A stretch of DNA of 64,000 nucleotides from DATKDF01 sp963752045 (GTDB lineage Bacteria; Acidobacteriota; Vicinamibacteria; Vicinamibacterales; SCN-69-37), in contig CAVVWN010000004.1 in the NCBI GenBank assembly GCA_963752045.1, positions 186,001-250,000 on the forward strand. The letters are read 5' to 3'. Position 1 is the first letter of the stretch, and the number at the start of each line of letters is the position of its first letter. Under the pieces are notes generated by a model. The model was given only the letters and a program-made list of their open reading frames with translations. It was not told the DNA's origin and ran no database searches. Positions 43,280 to 51,761 of this stretch are shown one piece after another. The translations under genes and the position numbers were made by a program.

Positions 43280-44699
43280 TTGGATCAACTCGACGTCGTT
43301 GTCGTCGGCGCCGGCACGGGCGGCTATGTCGCCGCCATTCGTGCCGCGCAACTCGGCTTGTCGGTCGCTGTCGTCGAGCGTCAGCCGTCGCTCGGCGGTA
43401 CGTGCCTCAACTGGGGGTGCATACCGACGAAGGCGCTCCTCGAGCATGCGCACGCGCTCAAGATTGCGCAGGAGGCCGGCGCCTGGGGCATCACGTTCGG
43501 TGAGGGCGACGCGAAGCCTTCGCTCGACATGGCGCGCGTGCATGCCCGCAAGGACAAGATCGTCACCGGTCTCACCAGGGGCGTCGAGTATCTCTTCAAG
43601 AAGAACAAGATCACCTGGGTGAAAGGATCGGCGCGCCTGGTCGGCAAGGGCCGTGTCGAGGTGACCGGCGCCGACGCCCGCGCGCTCCTGGCGAAGGAGA
43701 TCATCGTCGCCACCGGTTCGGCGCCGCGGAGCGTGCCCGGCATCACGATCGACAAGACGCACGTCATCACGAGCGACGAGGCGATCCATCTCACGGAAGT
43801 GCCGAAGTCGATCGCCGTGATGGGCAGCGGCGCCGTCGGCGTGGAGTTCGCGTCGATCTTCAATCGCTTCGGCAGCGACGTCACGATCATCGAGCTGCTG
43901 CCGCGCCTCGTGCCGAACGAGGACGAAGCGATTTCCGCCGAGCTCGAGAAGGCGTTCAGGAAGCGCAAAATCGCGGTGCGCACCGGAACCCGCGTGACCT
44001 CCGCCGCCGCGAAAGGCGGCGCCGTCACGCTCGAGATGCAGGACTCGTCGGGCGAGGACCGAGACGATCACGGTCGAGAAGCTCCTCGTCGCCACCGGTC
44101 GCGGTCCGGTGACCGACGGGCTCGGCGCCGAGGACGTGGGCCTCACGCTCGAGCGAGGCTACGTAAAGGTGGACGAGCTCTTTCGAACTGGTGTCGCGGG
44201 CATCTCCGCGATCGGCGATGTCGTCACGATGGGAGCCGGCGCGCACCCGCAACTGGCGCATCTCTCGTCGGCCGAAGGGATCGTGCTGGCCGAGCGGCTG
44301 GCCGGCCGTGACGCGCGGCCGCTCAACTACGACCAGGTTCCGGCGTGCACGTATTGCGACCCGGAGATTGGCAGCGTCGGTCTCACCGAGGCGGAAGCCG
44401 TCGAGCGCGGCTACGACGTTCGCGTTGGCACGTTCCCGTTCGGCGTGCTCGGACGCGCCAAAATCGCCGGCGAAACAGAGGGTTTCGTGAAGATCGTGGC
44501 CGAGAAGAAGTACGACGAGCTGCTCGGCGTGCACATGATCGGGCCTCGTGCCACCGAGCTCGTGGCCGAAGCCGCCGTGGCCCTGCGCCTCGAGTCCACC
44601 GTGGAGGAGCTCGTTCGCACCATCCACGCGCATCCGACGATGTCGGAGGCGGTGGGTGAGGCGGCGCATGCCGTCCACGGCGCGGCGATACACTTGTAG
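43280..44699 (+). CDS. lpd: Dihydrolipoamide dehydrogenase, E3 (frameshift)
   Basis: About 473 residues from TTG 43280. FAD-binding VVVGAGTGGYVAAIRAA, redox pair GGTCLNWGCIPTK, NAD-binding VMGSGAVGVEFAS, second FAD segment ISAIGDV and dimer motif HAHPTMSEAVGE, whose histidine is catalytic. The frame changes near 44050-44058 (into TETITVEKLLVATGRG). It reoxidises dihydrolipoyl groups on the E2 encoded 53 bp downstream. No E1 genes are in the window. Confidence 0.92.
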
Positions 44700-44752
44700 G
44701 GGCCGGCCTAGCGGGTGCCCGGTGACAGAGGGTCAGCCGGACAGTGTCGGAA

Positions 44753-46089
44753 ATGGCCACTGAAGTCGTGATGCCCCAGATGGGGGAGTCGATCGCCGAA
44801 GGCACCATCGTCAGGTGGATCAAGAAGGTGGGCGACAACGTCGACAAGGACGAGCCTCTCTTCGAGATTTCCACTGACAAGGTGGATGCCGAGATTCCGT
44901 CGCCCGGCGCGGGCGTGGTGCTCGATATCAAGGTCAAGGAAGGCGAGACCGTTCCCGTCAACAGCGTCGTCGCGGTCATTGGAGTGCAAGGGGAAGTGGG
45001 TGCGGCGGGTGCGGCGGGTGCCGGTGCGGGTGCGACTGGTGCGACTGGTGCGTCAGGTGCGTCAGGTGCGTCAGGTGCCGTGCCGGTGCGCCAGGTGCGT
45101 CTGGTGCGACGGGTGCGGCGGCGCAGACTGCTGGGCCGGCTACGCTCGACGACCTGCGGCGTCAAAAGTCGTCACCGGTCGTGCGGAAGATCGCCGCTGA
45201 GCACGGTGTCGACATCACCCAACTGAACGGCACGGGCATCTCGGGCCGAGTCACCAAGAAGGACATCCTCGACTTCATCGAAACCGGCGGCACCACCACC
45301 GCCGCCGGAACCTCCGCACCCGGCGCACCTGTCGCACCTGTCGCACCCGCCGCACCTGTCGCACCCGCCGCACCTGTCGTGCCCTTCCAGCCCGGCGAGA
45401 ACGTGCGCGTCGAGAAGATGGGCGTCATGCGCAAGAAGATCGCCGACCACATGGTGATGAGCGTTCATACGTCACCGCACGTGTACTCGGCGTACGAGGT
45501 GGACTTCGGGCGCATCGACCAGATTCGCAGGAACAAGAAGGCCGAGTACGAAGCGGCCGGTGCCAAGCTGACCTACACGGCGTTCATCGCGAAGGCCACC
45601 GTCGACACGATTCGGCAGTTCCCGTTCAGCAACGCCTCGATCGACGGCGACAGCATCGTCTACAAGCGCGACATCAACCTCGGTATCGCCGTCGCGCTCG
45701 AGCAGGGCCTGATCGTGCCCGTCATCAAGAACGCCGACGAGCGCAACATGCTCGGTCTGTGCCGCGCGATTCAGGACCTGGCGCACCGCGCGCGGAACAA
45801 GCAGCTCAAGCCCGAGGAAGTGCAGGGCGGGACGTTCACGATCACCAACCCCGGCATTTTCGGCGCGGTCTTCGGCCTGCCGATCATCAGCCAGCCGCAG
45901 GTGGCAATCCTCGGCGTCGGCAGCGTCGACAAGCGCGTCGTCGTCGTCGACGATGACAAGATGGCGGTGCGGCCGATGTGCTGGCTCACGCTCGGCTTCG
46001 ACCACAGGCTGATTGACGGCGCCGATGCCGGCCGGTTCCTCATGGCGCTCAAGGAACGGCTGCAGAATTTCGAAGAGTCGTCGCTGTGA
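44753..46089 (+). CDS. 2-oxoacid dehydrogenase E2 (dihydrolipoyl acyltransferase), frameshift
   Basis: About 445 residues. Lipoyl domain with the modified lysine in STDKVDAEIPSP (about residue 43); peripheral-subunit-binding domain VRKIAAEHGVDITQLNGTG; catalytic core ending GFDHRLIDGADAGRF with the HxxxD active site. Two Ala/Gly/Pro linkers flank the binding domain and are encoded by 9-bp arrays of opposite orientation (45000-45112 and 45306-45380). The frame changes in the first linker near 45078-45085. GTG 44744 is an alternative start. Pyruvate, 2-oxoglutarate or branched-chain type is not decided. Confidence 0.9.
45000..45112 (+). repeat. GGTGCGNNG array inside E2, first linker
   Basis: About twelve units (GGTGCGGCG, GGTGCGACT, GGTGCGTCA) coding Gly-Ala-Xaa repeats. 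Same consensus and phase as the array at 23972-24137. Confidence 0.85.
45306..45380 (-). repeat. Inverted GGTGCGNNG array inside E2, second linker
   Basis: About eight units of GCACCTGTC/GCACCCGCC on the coding strand, the complement of GGTGCGACA/GGTGCGGCG; codes Ala-Pro-Val/Ala repeats. Opposite in orientation to the first linker array. Confidence 0.85.
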
Positions 46090-46104
46090 CGTGCGCCGGT
46101 CCCG

Positions 46105-46755
46105 ATGTCCGATCCCGTTGACGTCCGGCGGCTGGGCGTTGTCGACTACCAGGCCGGTCTCGAGCTGCAGAAGCAGCTTGTCGAGGAGCGGCGCGCCGGC
46201 CGCATCCGTAACACGCTGCTGCTTCTGGAGCACCCGCCGGTCATCACGCTCGGCGTGAAGACTCGTCGCGGACCCTCGAACATCGTGGCGTCGCCCGAGG
46301 CGCTCGCGGCCGAGGGTGTCGCGGTGGTCGAGACCGGCCGCGGAGGCGATGTCACTTACCACGGCCCTGGCCAACTCGTCGGCTATCCCATCTTCGATCT
46401 CAGACCTGACAGACAGGACGTGCACCGCTACGTGCGTGACCTCGAGGAAGCGCTGATTCTGGCTGTACGGACGTTCGGCATCGAGGCCGGGCGCGTGAAG
46501 GGCCTCACCGGCGTGTGGGTCGGCCCGCCCGGGCGCGAGGAGAAGCTCGCGGCAATCGGCGTGCGCATCAGCCGGTGGATCACGAGCCACGGCTTCGCGC
46601 TCAACGTCGGCACGGACCTCACGCACTTCGACCTGATCGTGCCGTGCGGAATTTCCGACCGGGGCGTCACCTCACTCGAACGACTGCTCGGCCGGCCCGT
46701 CCCGATGCCCGACGTCGAGGCCGCCGTCGTCGCCGGAATCGAGAAGATCTTTTAG
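46105..46755 (+). CDS. lipB: Lipoyl(octanoyl) transferase
   Basis: 216 residues; moves octanoyl from acyl carrier protein to lipoyl domains such as that of the E2 15 bp upstream. RGGDVTYHGPGQLVGYPI is the LipB signature, the lysine in EKLAAIGVRISRW and the cysteine in DLIVPCGISDRG are the catalytic pair. Operon E3-E2-lipB fits its role. The stop codon TAG touches a 123-bp hairpin element. Confidence 0.94.
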   Translation: MSDPVDVRRLGVVDYQAGLELQKQLVEERRAGRIRNTLLLLEHPPVITLGVKTRRGPSNIVASPEALAAEGVAVVETGRGGDVTYHGPGQLVGYPIFDLRPDRQDVHRYVRDLEEALILAVRTFGIEAGRVKGLTGVWVGPPGREEKLAAIGVRISRWITSHGFALNVGTDLTHFDLIVPCGISDRGVTSLERLLGRPVPMPDVEAAVVAGIEKIF

Positions 46756-46876
46756 GGGACGGGTCTGTTTTCCACGCGAAACGGCCCTCTCGGGGCCAGG
46801 TCTCGGTTGGGCAAATGCCCCTCCGAGACCTGTGCACCCAAACGGCCGTTTCGGTGGAAAACAGACCCGTCCCCCT
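46754..46876. repeat. 123-bp hairpin element, copy 2
   Basis: Same outer arms as copies 1 and 3 (GGACGGGTCTGTTTTCCAC), but the middle stem is CGAAACGGCC/GGCCGTTTCG. It fills the gap between the convergent lipB and malate-dehydrogenase-like genes and contributes bases to both stop codons. Confidence 0.9.
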
Positions 46877-47702
46877 AGAATCCGAGCGACGTCCGTTCCT
46901 GCGGGCTGAGCGTGGGGACTTCGCGCGAGAGGATGCGGCCGTGCCCGAGCTCGAGCGGCAGCATCGCCGCGATGCCTTTCGCGCCGAACTCGCCGTCGAG
47001 CATCGCCGCGGCCTGGTGTCGTCGGCGAGAGCCCATGATGAGTGCCTCGACAATCGCCGTCGTCGCTGATGCGATGGCGTAGGGGCCGGGCGGCCAGAGC
47101 CGCCCGATCGTCGACGAAATCGCCAGCATCCGATGCGCCGGCAACCGCTCGGCAATCGCCGATCCCGCAATCGTCGCCGACGACCACCCGACGACGAACG
47201 CCGGCGGCCTGCCGGCAACCGTCAGGGACACGTCCACGCCCGACACGTCGGCGTCGGCGCCGACGAGCGCCCGCACCGCGCCGACGACGGCCGATCCGGC
47301 CGAGCCCAGCATGCGGTCGCCCGCCACACCGAGCTTCGACGCACACGCCTCCATGAGCGGCGTCTGGTTCGGACCCGCAAAGACAATCGCCGCATTCGAG
47401 CCGGCGCGCAGGATCTTCTCGACGAGGCTGAGACCTCTGTCACCCGTCCACTCGCCGTCGGCAAACGCGTCCGCGATCACGATGACGGACGCGCCCGAAC
47501 CGGCAAGTACGTCGGACGCCGCGGTGAGCCGGGCGTCGGAATGGACGATCGGCCCCGCTTGTCTGATGTCGAGCGCCTTGCCCGTGGCCACGCCAGCCGC
47601 ATCGTCGATGATCCGGATCTCGCCGACCCGATCCCGTTCGGCGAGTCGCTGCGCGAGCGCGCCGCCAATACTCCCGGCGCCGATGATGGTCACGGCAGAC
47701 AT
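46875..47702 (-). CDS. Lactate/malate dehydrogenase-like protein, divergent
   Basis: 275 residues. The N-terminal Rossmann segment VTIIGAGSIGGALAQRLAER and the following GKALDIRQAG (compare LDHAA/LDL motifs) place it in the LDH/MDH superfamily. The usual catalytic GEHG(D) motif is not seen; the matching region reads AGRPPAFVVGWSSATIAG, and the NPVD motif is replaced by GPNQTP. Activity may therefore differ or be absent. TAGAAT lies 7 nt before ATG 47702, suggesting a leaderless transcript. Confidence 0.7.
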   Translation of the reverse strand: MSAVTIIGAGSIGGALAQRLAERDRVGEIRIIDDAAGVATGKALDIRQAGPIVHSDARLTAASDVLAGSGASVIVIADAFADGEWTGDRGLSLVEKILRAGSNAAIVFAGPNQTPLMEACASKLGVAGDRMLGSAGSAVVGAVRALVGADADVSGVDVSLTVAGRPPAFVVGWSSATIAGSAIAERLPAHRMLAISSTIGRLWPPGPYAIASATTAIVEALIMGSRRRHQAAAMLDGEFGAKGIAAMLPLELGHGRILSREVPTLSPQERTSLGF

Positions 47703-47720
47703 CGCGGGTATTCTACTGAA

Positions 47721-47888
47721 GGTCTGACGGTCCGACGGTCCGAGGGTCCGAGGGTCCGAGGGTGCGAGGGTCCGAGGGTGCGAGGGTCCGAGGGTGCGAA
47801 GGTCCGAGGGTGCGAAGGTCCGAGGGTGCGAAGGTCCGAGGGTCCGAGGGTCCGAGGGTCCGAGGGTCCGAGGGGCCGAGGGGCCGAG
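47721..47888 (+). repeat. 9-bp array between divergent genes
   Basis: About eighteen units GGTCCGAGG mixed with GGTGCGAGG/GGTGCGAAG, all on the plus strand. It lies between the starts of two divergent genes and has no inverted partner, so it is the exception to the after-stop pattern. Confidence 0.9.
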
Positions 47889-47907
47889 AGGATTCGGGGG
47901 TAGGTGA

Positions 47908-48621
47908 ATGCTGAGGTCGATTGTTACCGGTGGAACGAAGGGGATTGGACTCGCGATCGCGAAGGGGCTCGTGGCTGACGGAGGGCGCGTGATGATCACT
48001 GGTCGCGACCAGGCGGGCGTCGATGCCGCCGTGCGGATGCTCGGCACGGCGGCCGGTGACGGATCCAGGGTTGGCGGCATGGCTGCGGACATCCGCGACC
48101 GGCTTGCGGTGGAAACGCTCGTCACCGAAGCGTCACGCCGGTTCGGCGGCGTCGACGCCCTCGTGAACAATGCCGGCGTTGGCGTGTTCACCGATGTTGC
48201 TTCGATGTCCGACCTCGACTGGGACCGCGTGATCGACACGAACCTCACCGGCGTCTTTTACGCCACGCGAGCCGTCATTCCCGAGCTCCGCCGGTCTGGC
48301 GGAGGCTGGATCATCAACATCGCAAGCCTGGCGGCAAAGAACTACTTTCCCCGTGGAGCCGCTTACTGCGCGTCGAAGGCCGGCCTGCTCGCGTTCAGCG
48401 AGGCGGTGATGCAGGAAGTCCGCTACGACGGCATCCGCGTGAGCGTCGTGATGCCCGGTTCGGTGGCCACCCATTTCAACGGCCACACACCGAGCGACGA
48501 AGACGCATGGAAGCTCGCACCGGAGGACGTCGCCGAAGTGGTCGTGGACCTGATGCGCCACCCCGGCCGCAGCCTGCCAAGCAAGGTGGAGATCCGACCC
48601 GCACAGCCGAAAAAGGCCTAG
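47908..48621 (+). CDS. Short-chain dehydrogenase/reductase
   Basis: 237 residues, classical SDR: cofactor loop TGGTKGIGLAIA, NNAGVGVF, catalytic serine in INIASLAAKN and YCASK. The arginine in TGRD after beta-2 favours NADP(H). The substrate is not readable. GGTAGGTGA precedes the ATG. Just downstream lies a long repeat region. Confidence 0.88.
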   Translation: MLRSIVTGGTKGIGLAIAKGLVADGGRVMITGRDQAGVDAAVRMLGTAAGDGSRVGGMAADIRDRLAVETLVTEASRRFGGVDALVNNAGVGVFTDVASMSDLDWDRVIDTNLTGVFYATRAVIPELRRSGGGWIINIASLAAKNYFPRGAAYCASKAGLLAFSEAVMQEVRYDGIRVSVVMPGSVATHFNGHTPSDEDAWKLAPEDVAEVVVDLMRHPGRSLPSKVEIRPAQPKKA

Positions 48622-49312
48622 CCCCGACCGCCAAGCGCCCCCAAGTGCCGGCGTCCCGAGCGCCAAGCGCCCAGAGCCCAGCGCCCAGCGCCCGGAAGCC
48701 CCGCGGGTTGACGTCCCGGGCTCCGGAAGCCGGCACTCGAAGCCGTCGCCTCCGTGCGGGCCGATTTCGCACTGGCGCATTTCGGGCGAGTCCTAATCGG
48801 CCAGCCTTCGCAGGCCTGTCGGACGTCGCCCTCGAAATCGGCCCTCCCTGCGGCGCGGCTTCGCGCTACCGCGAATCGTGCCGCTCCCGAGTCGCTCCGG
48901 AACACCAACCCACGCGGCTTCCGGGCCTGGCGCCGAGCGCCCCCAGCGCCTAGCGCCCAGCGCCCTCAGGTGTCTGCCGCGCCCAGACGTGAGGTGGCTA
49001 CTCCCGGGCCGCCGTTGCGGTGGCGGAGCGAGGTCGACTCGGAGGACCGCGACTGCGATAGTGCGAGACCATCGCGCAGGGAGCGCAGCGGTTCGAGCGT
49101 CGTTTCGTGAGTGCGAGCCAGCGAGGTAGAAACGACGCGATACGCGCCAGCGCGAACCGCGCGCGGACGGAGCTGATGGTCTCGAGCGGTCTCTCCGCGG
49201 AGACCTCGAGCCGCCACCGCAACGGCGGCCCGGTCGCCGTGCCGCTCCGAACGTCGCTGCGGCACGCCACCCCACGCGGCGTCCGGGCCCAGCCCGAGCG
49301 CCCAGCGAGCGC
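48622..49312. repeat. Intergenic repeat block with long hairpin and 7-bp arrays
   Basis: About 690 bp without a gene. Three short 7-bp arrays (AGCGCCC words at about 48650-48705, 48935-48970 and 49290-49330) alternate with a 48.8-kb stretch lacking recognisable features and with a long imperfect hairpin (49008-49237, arms CCGCCGTTGCGGTGGCGG). Its core 49088-49160 carries the conserved CGTGAGTGCGAGCCAGCG loop shared with 62.9-63.5 kb. Confidence 0.8.
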
Positions 49313-50302
49313 CTAGCGCCCAGCGCCCAGCGCCCTCAGAATCTCTTCAATCCGATGCCCATCGACGTTGCGGCCCGAGAGGATGATGCCGATTCGTCGT
49401 CCGGCCAGGTCGAGTTGACCGAGCGCCGCGATGGCCGTCGCGGCCGCGCCTTCGGCCACCAGCCGGTCGTCGAGCACGAGGGCGCGCATCGCGCGCGCGA
49501 TCGACGCCTCGTCTACCGCCACCACCCGGTCCACCAGATCCCTCACGATCGGAAACGCGACGTTGTCGGCATCCATGTTGCCGGCCAGCCCGTCGGCCAG
49601 AGTGTCGCGGACTTCAACCGTCACGGGGCGACCGGCCGCGAGCGCGCTCGTGTACACGGGCGAAGCGGCCGCCTCGGTGCCGAAGATTGCCAGGTCGCGC
49701 CTCCTCCCGATTCGCGCGCGGCCCACGAGCGCCGATCCCGCGAGCAGTCCACCACCACCCACCGGCGCGACGAGCACGTCGATCTCAGGGTGTTCCGCAA
49801 ACATCTCGAGCGCAGCCGTGCCGGCGCCGGCAATCACGTCGGCGTCGTTGTACGCCGAGAGGTAGTAGCAGCCGGAGCGCGCGGCGTCCTCGTGCGCTCT
49901 GGCCTCCGCTTCGTCGTAGCTCTCCGCTTCGACAGCTTCCGCGCCCAGCCCGGCAAGCGCCTGCTTCTTGGCCGCCGGCGCGGTCTTCGGCAGGTGGACT
50001 CGCACGCGGAATCCAAGCCGGCTGGCCGCCGTCGAGAGCGCAAGCCCGTGATTGCCGGCCGAAGCCGTCACGACGAGGCCCTGGAACCCGCGCTCGCGCA
50101 ATCGCACGAGCGCGTTGGCCGCGCCTCGAATCTTGAACGAGCCGGTGGCCTGAACCGTCTCGAGCTTGAGCCACACCGAGCCGCCGGTGGCGAGAGAGAG
50201 CGCCGGCGACGGCACCATCGGCGTACGCCAGGCCAGGCTGGTGATGCGGCGGGCCGCCTCTTCGACCTCGGCGACGTCCGGTTGTCCGGCTCGATCACTC
50301 AT
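49313..50302 (-). CDS. Threonine/serine dehydratase-like PLP enzyme
   Basis: 329 residues, fold type II PLP enzyme. The PLP lysine is in TGSFKIRGAANAL, followed by SAGNHGLALS and the phosphate loop GGGGLLAGSAL; ILSGRNVDG near the end replaces the usual SGGN. No ACT domain, so it resembles catabolic threonine/serine ammonia-lyases or serine racemases. The last residues LGAGR and the stop are encoded by a GGGCGCT repeat. It overlaps the receiver-like gene by 4 bp. Confidence 0.85.
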   Translation of the reverse strand: MSDRAGQPDVAEVEEAARRITSLAWRTPMVPSPALSLATGGSVWLKLETVQATGSFKIRGAANALVRLRERGFQGLVVTASAGNHGLALSTAASRLGFRVRVHLPKTAPAAKKQALAGLGAEAVEAESYDEAEARAHEDAARSGCYYLSAYNDADVIAGAGTAALEMFAEHPEIDVLVAPVGGGGLLAGSALVGRARIGRRRDLAIFGTEAAASPVYTSALAAGRPVTVEVRDTLADGLAGNMDADNVAFPIVRDLVDRVVAVDEASIARAMRALVLDDRLVAEGAAATAIAALGQLDLAGRRIGIILSGRNVDGHRIEEILRALGAGR

Positions 50303-50703
50303 GCGGCGTCGGGATCCTCGGGCCCGTCGGGGCCGGATGACACGCCGACCTCTGCGGCCGTCGCGAGCATGTCGGCGAGCGCCGGGAAGAACGCCGACCG
50401 CGCGAGCACCTGATCGACGCCGGCTGCGCGCGCCGCCGCGATCAGGTCCGCGCTCGTGTGGCGCACGAACGCCACGAGCCGCGTGGACCGCAGACCCTCA
50501 TCGTTGCGGATGGCGCGTATCGAGCCGATCGGATCGAGCCCTTCGCGGTCGAGGTCGAAGATCACGAGCGACGGCCGCGCCGCCGTGAGGGCCGGCAGCA
50601 CCGCGTCCGCCGTCCGGACGAACGACACGTCGGCCCCGGCCTTCTCGGCGATCGAGCGGATCTTCGACGCGAACATCAGGTCGTCGACGACGGCGATGGT
50701 CAT
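50299..50703 (-). CDS. Receiver-like (pseudo-response-regulator) protein
   Basis: 134 residues. A CheY-like fold is suggested by IAVVDDLMFASKI, the aspartate in LVIFDLDREG and the alternating strand/helix pattern. The conserved lysine position reads FVRHTS, so phosphorylation switching may be lost. The tail is Asp/Pro-rich. TATCAT lies 6 nt before the ATG with no ribosome site. Coupled with the dehydratase gene; a functional link is not evident. Confidence 0.65.
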   Translation of the reverse strand: MTIAVVDDLMFASKIRSIAEKAGADVSFVRTADAVLPALTAARPSLVIFDLDREGLDPIGSIRAIRNDEGLRSTRLVAFVRHTSADLIAAARAAGVDQVLARSAFFPALADMLATAAEVGVSSGPDGPEDPDAA

Positions 50704-50719
50704 GCCAGAATGATAGCCC

Positions 50720-51367
50720 GTGCGAATCTTCGAAGCAGCTGCCCCGCCATTCATGAAGAACGGGTACGTCGTCGCCTGCGAGGACGCTCCCGACGCGGTC
50801 CTCATCGATCCCGGAGACGAAGTGGAGGCCTTGCTCCAGGCGATCGAGGCCGAGTCGCTCCAGGTGAAGGCCATCCTGCTGACCCACGCCCACCTCGACC
50901 ACGTCACCGGTGTCGGACGCGCGAAGGCGGCGCTCGGCGCGCCGGTCTGGCTCCATCGAGACGATCTGTTCCTGTATGACGGCGCCGAGGCGCAGGGGCG
51001 GATGTTCGGCCTGTCTGTCGACCGACCGCCGCCGGTGGACCACTTCTACGAGGCTGGCGTGCCGTTCGAGTTCGGAGACCTCGTGGCCGACATCCTGCAC
51101 ACGCCCGGCCATTGTCCGGGCGGCGTGTGCCTGGCCATCGGGCCGCGTGGATCGAGCGAGCGCGAGCTCTTCGTGGGCGACACGCTCTTTGCCGGCTCGA
51201 TCGGGCGGACGGACCTGCCGGGCGGCGACTACGACACGCTCATCCGATCGATTCGTGACGTGTTGCTGAAATTCCCGGACGACAGCGTCGTGCACTCCGG
51301 CCACGGCCCCGACACCACGATTGGCGCCGAGCGCGAGACCAACCCGTTCCTGGTGTCGGACAGGTAG
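50720..51367 (+). CDS. Metallo-beta-lactamase-fold hydrolase (glyoxalase II-like)
   Basis: 215 residues from GTG 50720. Metal ligands THAHLDHVTG, TPGHCPGG, the aspartate in FVGDTLFAGSIGRTDLPGG and the last histidine in HSGHGPDTTIG. The FAGSIGRTD segment is typical of YcbL-type glyoxalase II proteins, which cleave S-lactoylglutathione or similar thioesters. Its start is 17 bp from the divergent receiver-like gene, so the two share a promoter region. Confidence 0.9.
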   Translation: MRIFEAAAPPFMKNGYVVACEDAPDAVLIDPGDEVEALLQAIEAESLQVKAILLTHAHLDHVTGVGRAKAALGAPVWLHRDDLFLYDGAEAQGRMFGLSVDRPPPVDHFYEAGVPFEFGDLVADILHTPGHCPGGVCLAIGPRGSSERELFVGDTLFAGSIGRTDLPGGDYDTLIRSIRDVLLKFPDDSVVHSGHGPDTTIGAERETNPFLVSDR

Positions 51368-51400
51368 CCAGTGTGATGGAGGCGCACACTTCAGCCCGCC

Positions 51401-51697
51401 CTACGTGTCCTGTTCCACCGTCAGGTTGACCCGCCCGATGGTCACGACGTCGCCGGCCTTGAGAACGGCCCGATCCACCGACGTGCCGTTGACCTGCGTG
51501 CCGTTCGTGCTGCCGAGGTCTTCGATGACGAGCTGGTTGGACTTGTCGGCCTTGAGCTTGCAGTGCACGCGCGAGACGAGCGGGGCGTCGAGGATGAAGT
51601 CGGCGCGTGCCGTTCGGCCGACGGTCTTGACGCTGTCCGGCATGATCCGCAGGGTTACGGGCTTGTCGTCGTCACTTCGAAGAATCCAGCTCGGCAT
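51401..51697 (-). CDS. FHA-domain protein
   Basis: 98 residues, essentially one FHA domain: VGRTARADFILDAPLVSRVHCKL (phosphothreonine-binding Arg and Ser), then LGSTNGTQVNG. Such small proteins bind phosphorylated partners of Ser/Thr kinases; no kinase is in the window. TATACT lies 8 nt before ATG 51697. Confidence 0.9.
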   Translation of the reverse strand: MPSWILRSDDDKPVTLRIMPDSVKTVGRTARADFILDAPLVSRVHCKLKADKSNQLVIEDLGSTNGTQVNGTSVDRAVLKAGDVVTIGRVNLTVEQDT

Positions 51698-51761
51698 GGG
51701 TGCCGAGTATAAGGGGGACGGAGCCCCCCTCGGCAAGTCTCTTCAGGCCCCTGACGCGCCC

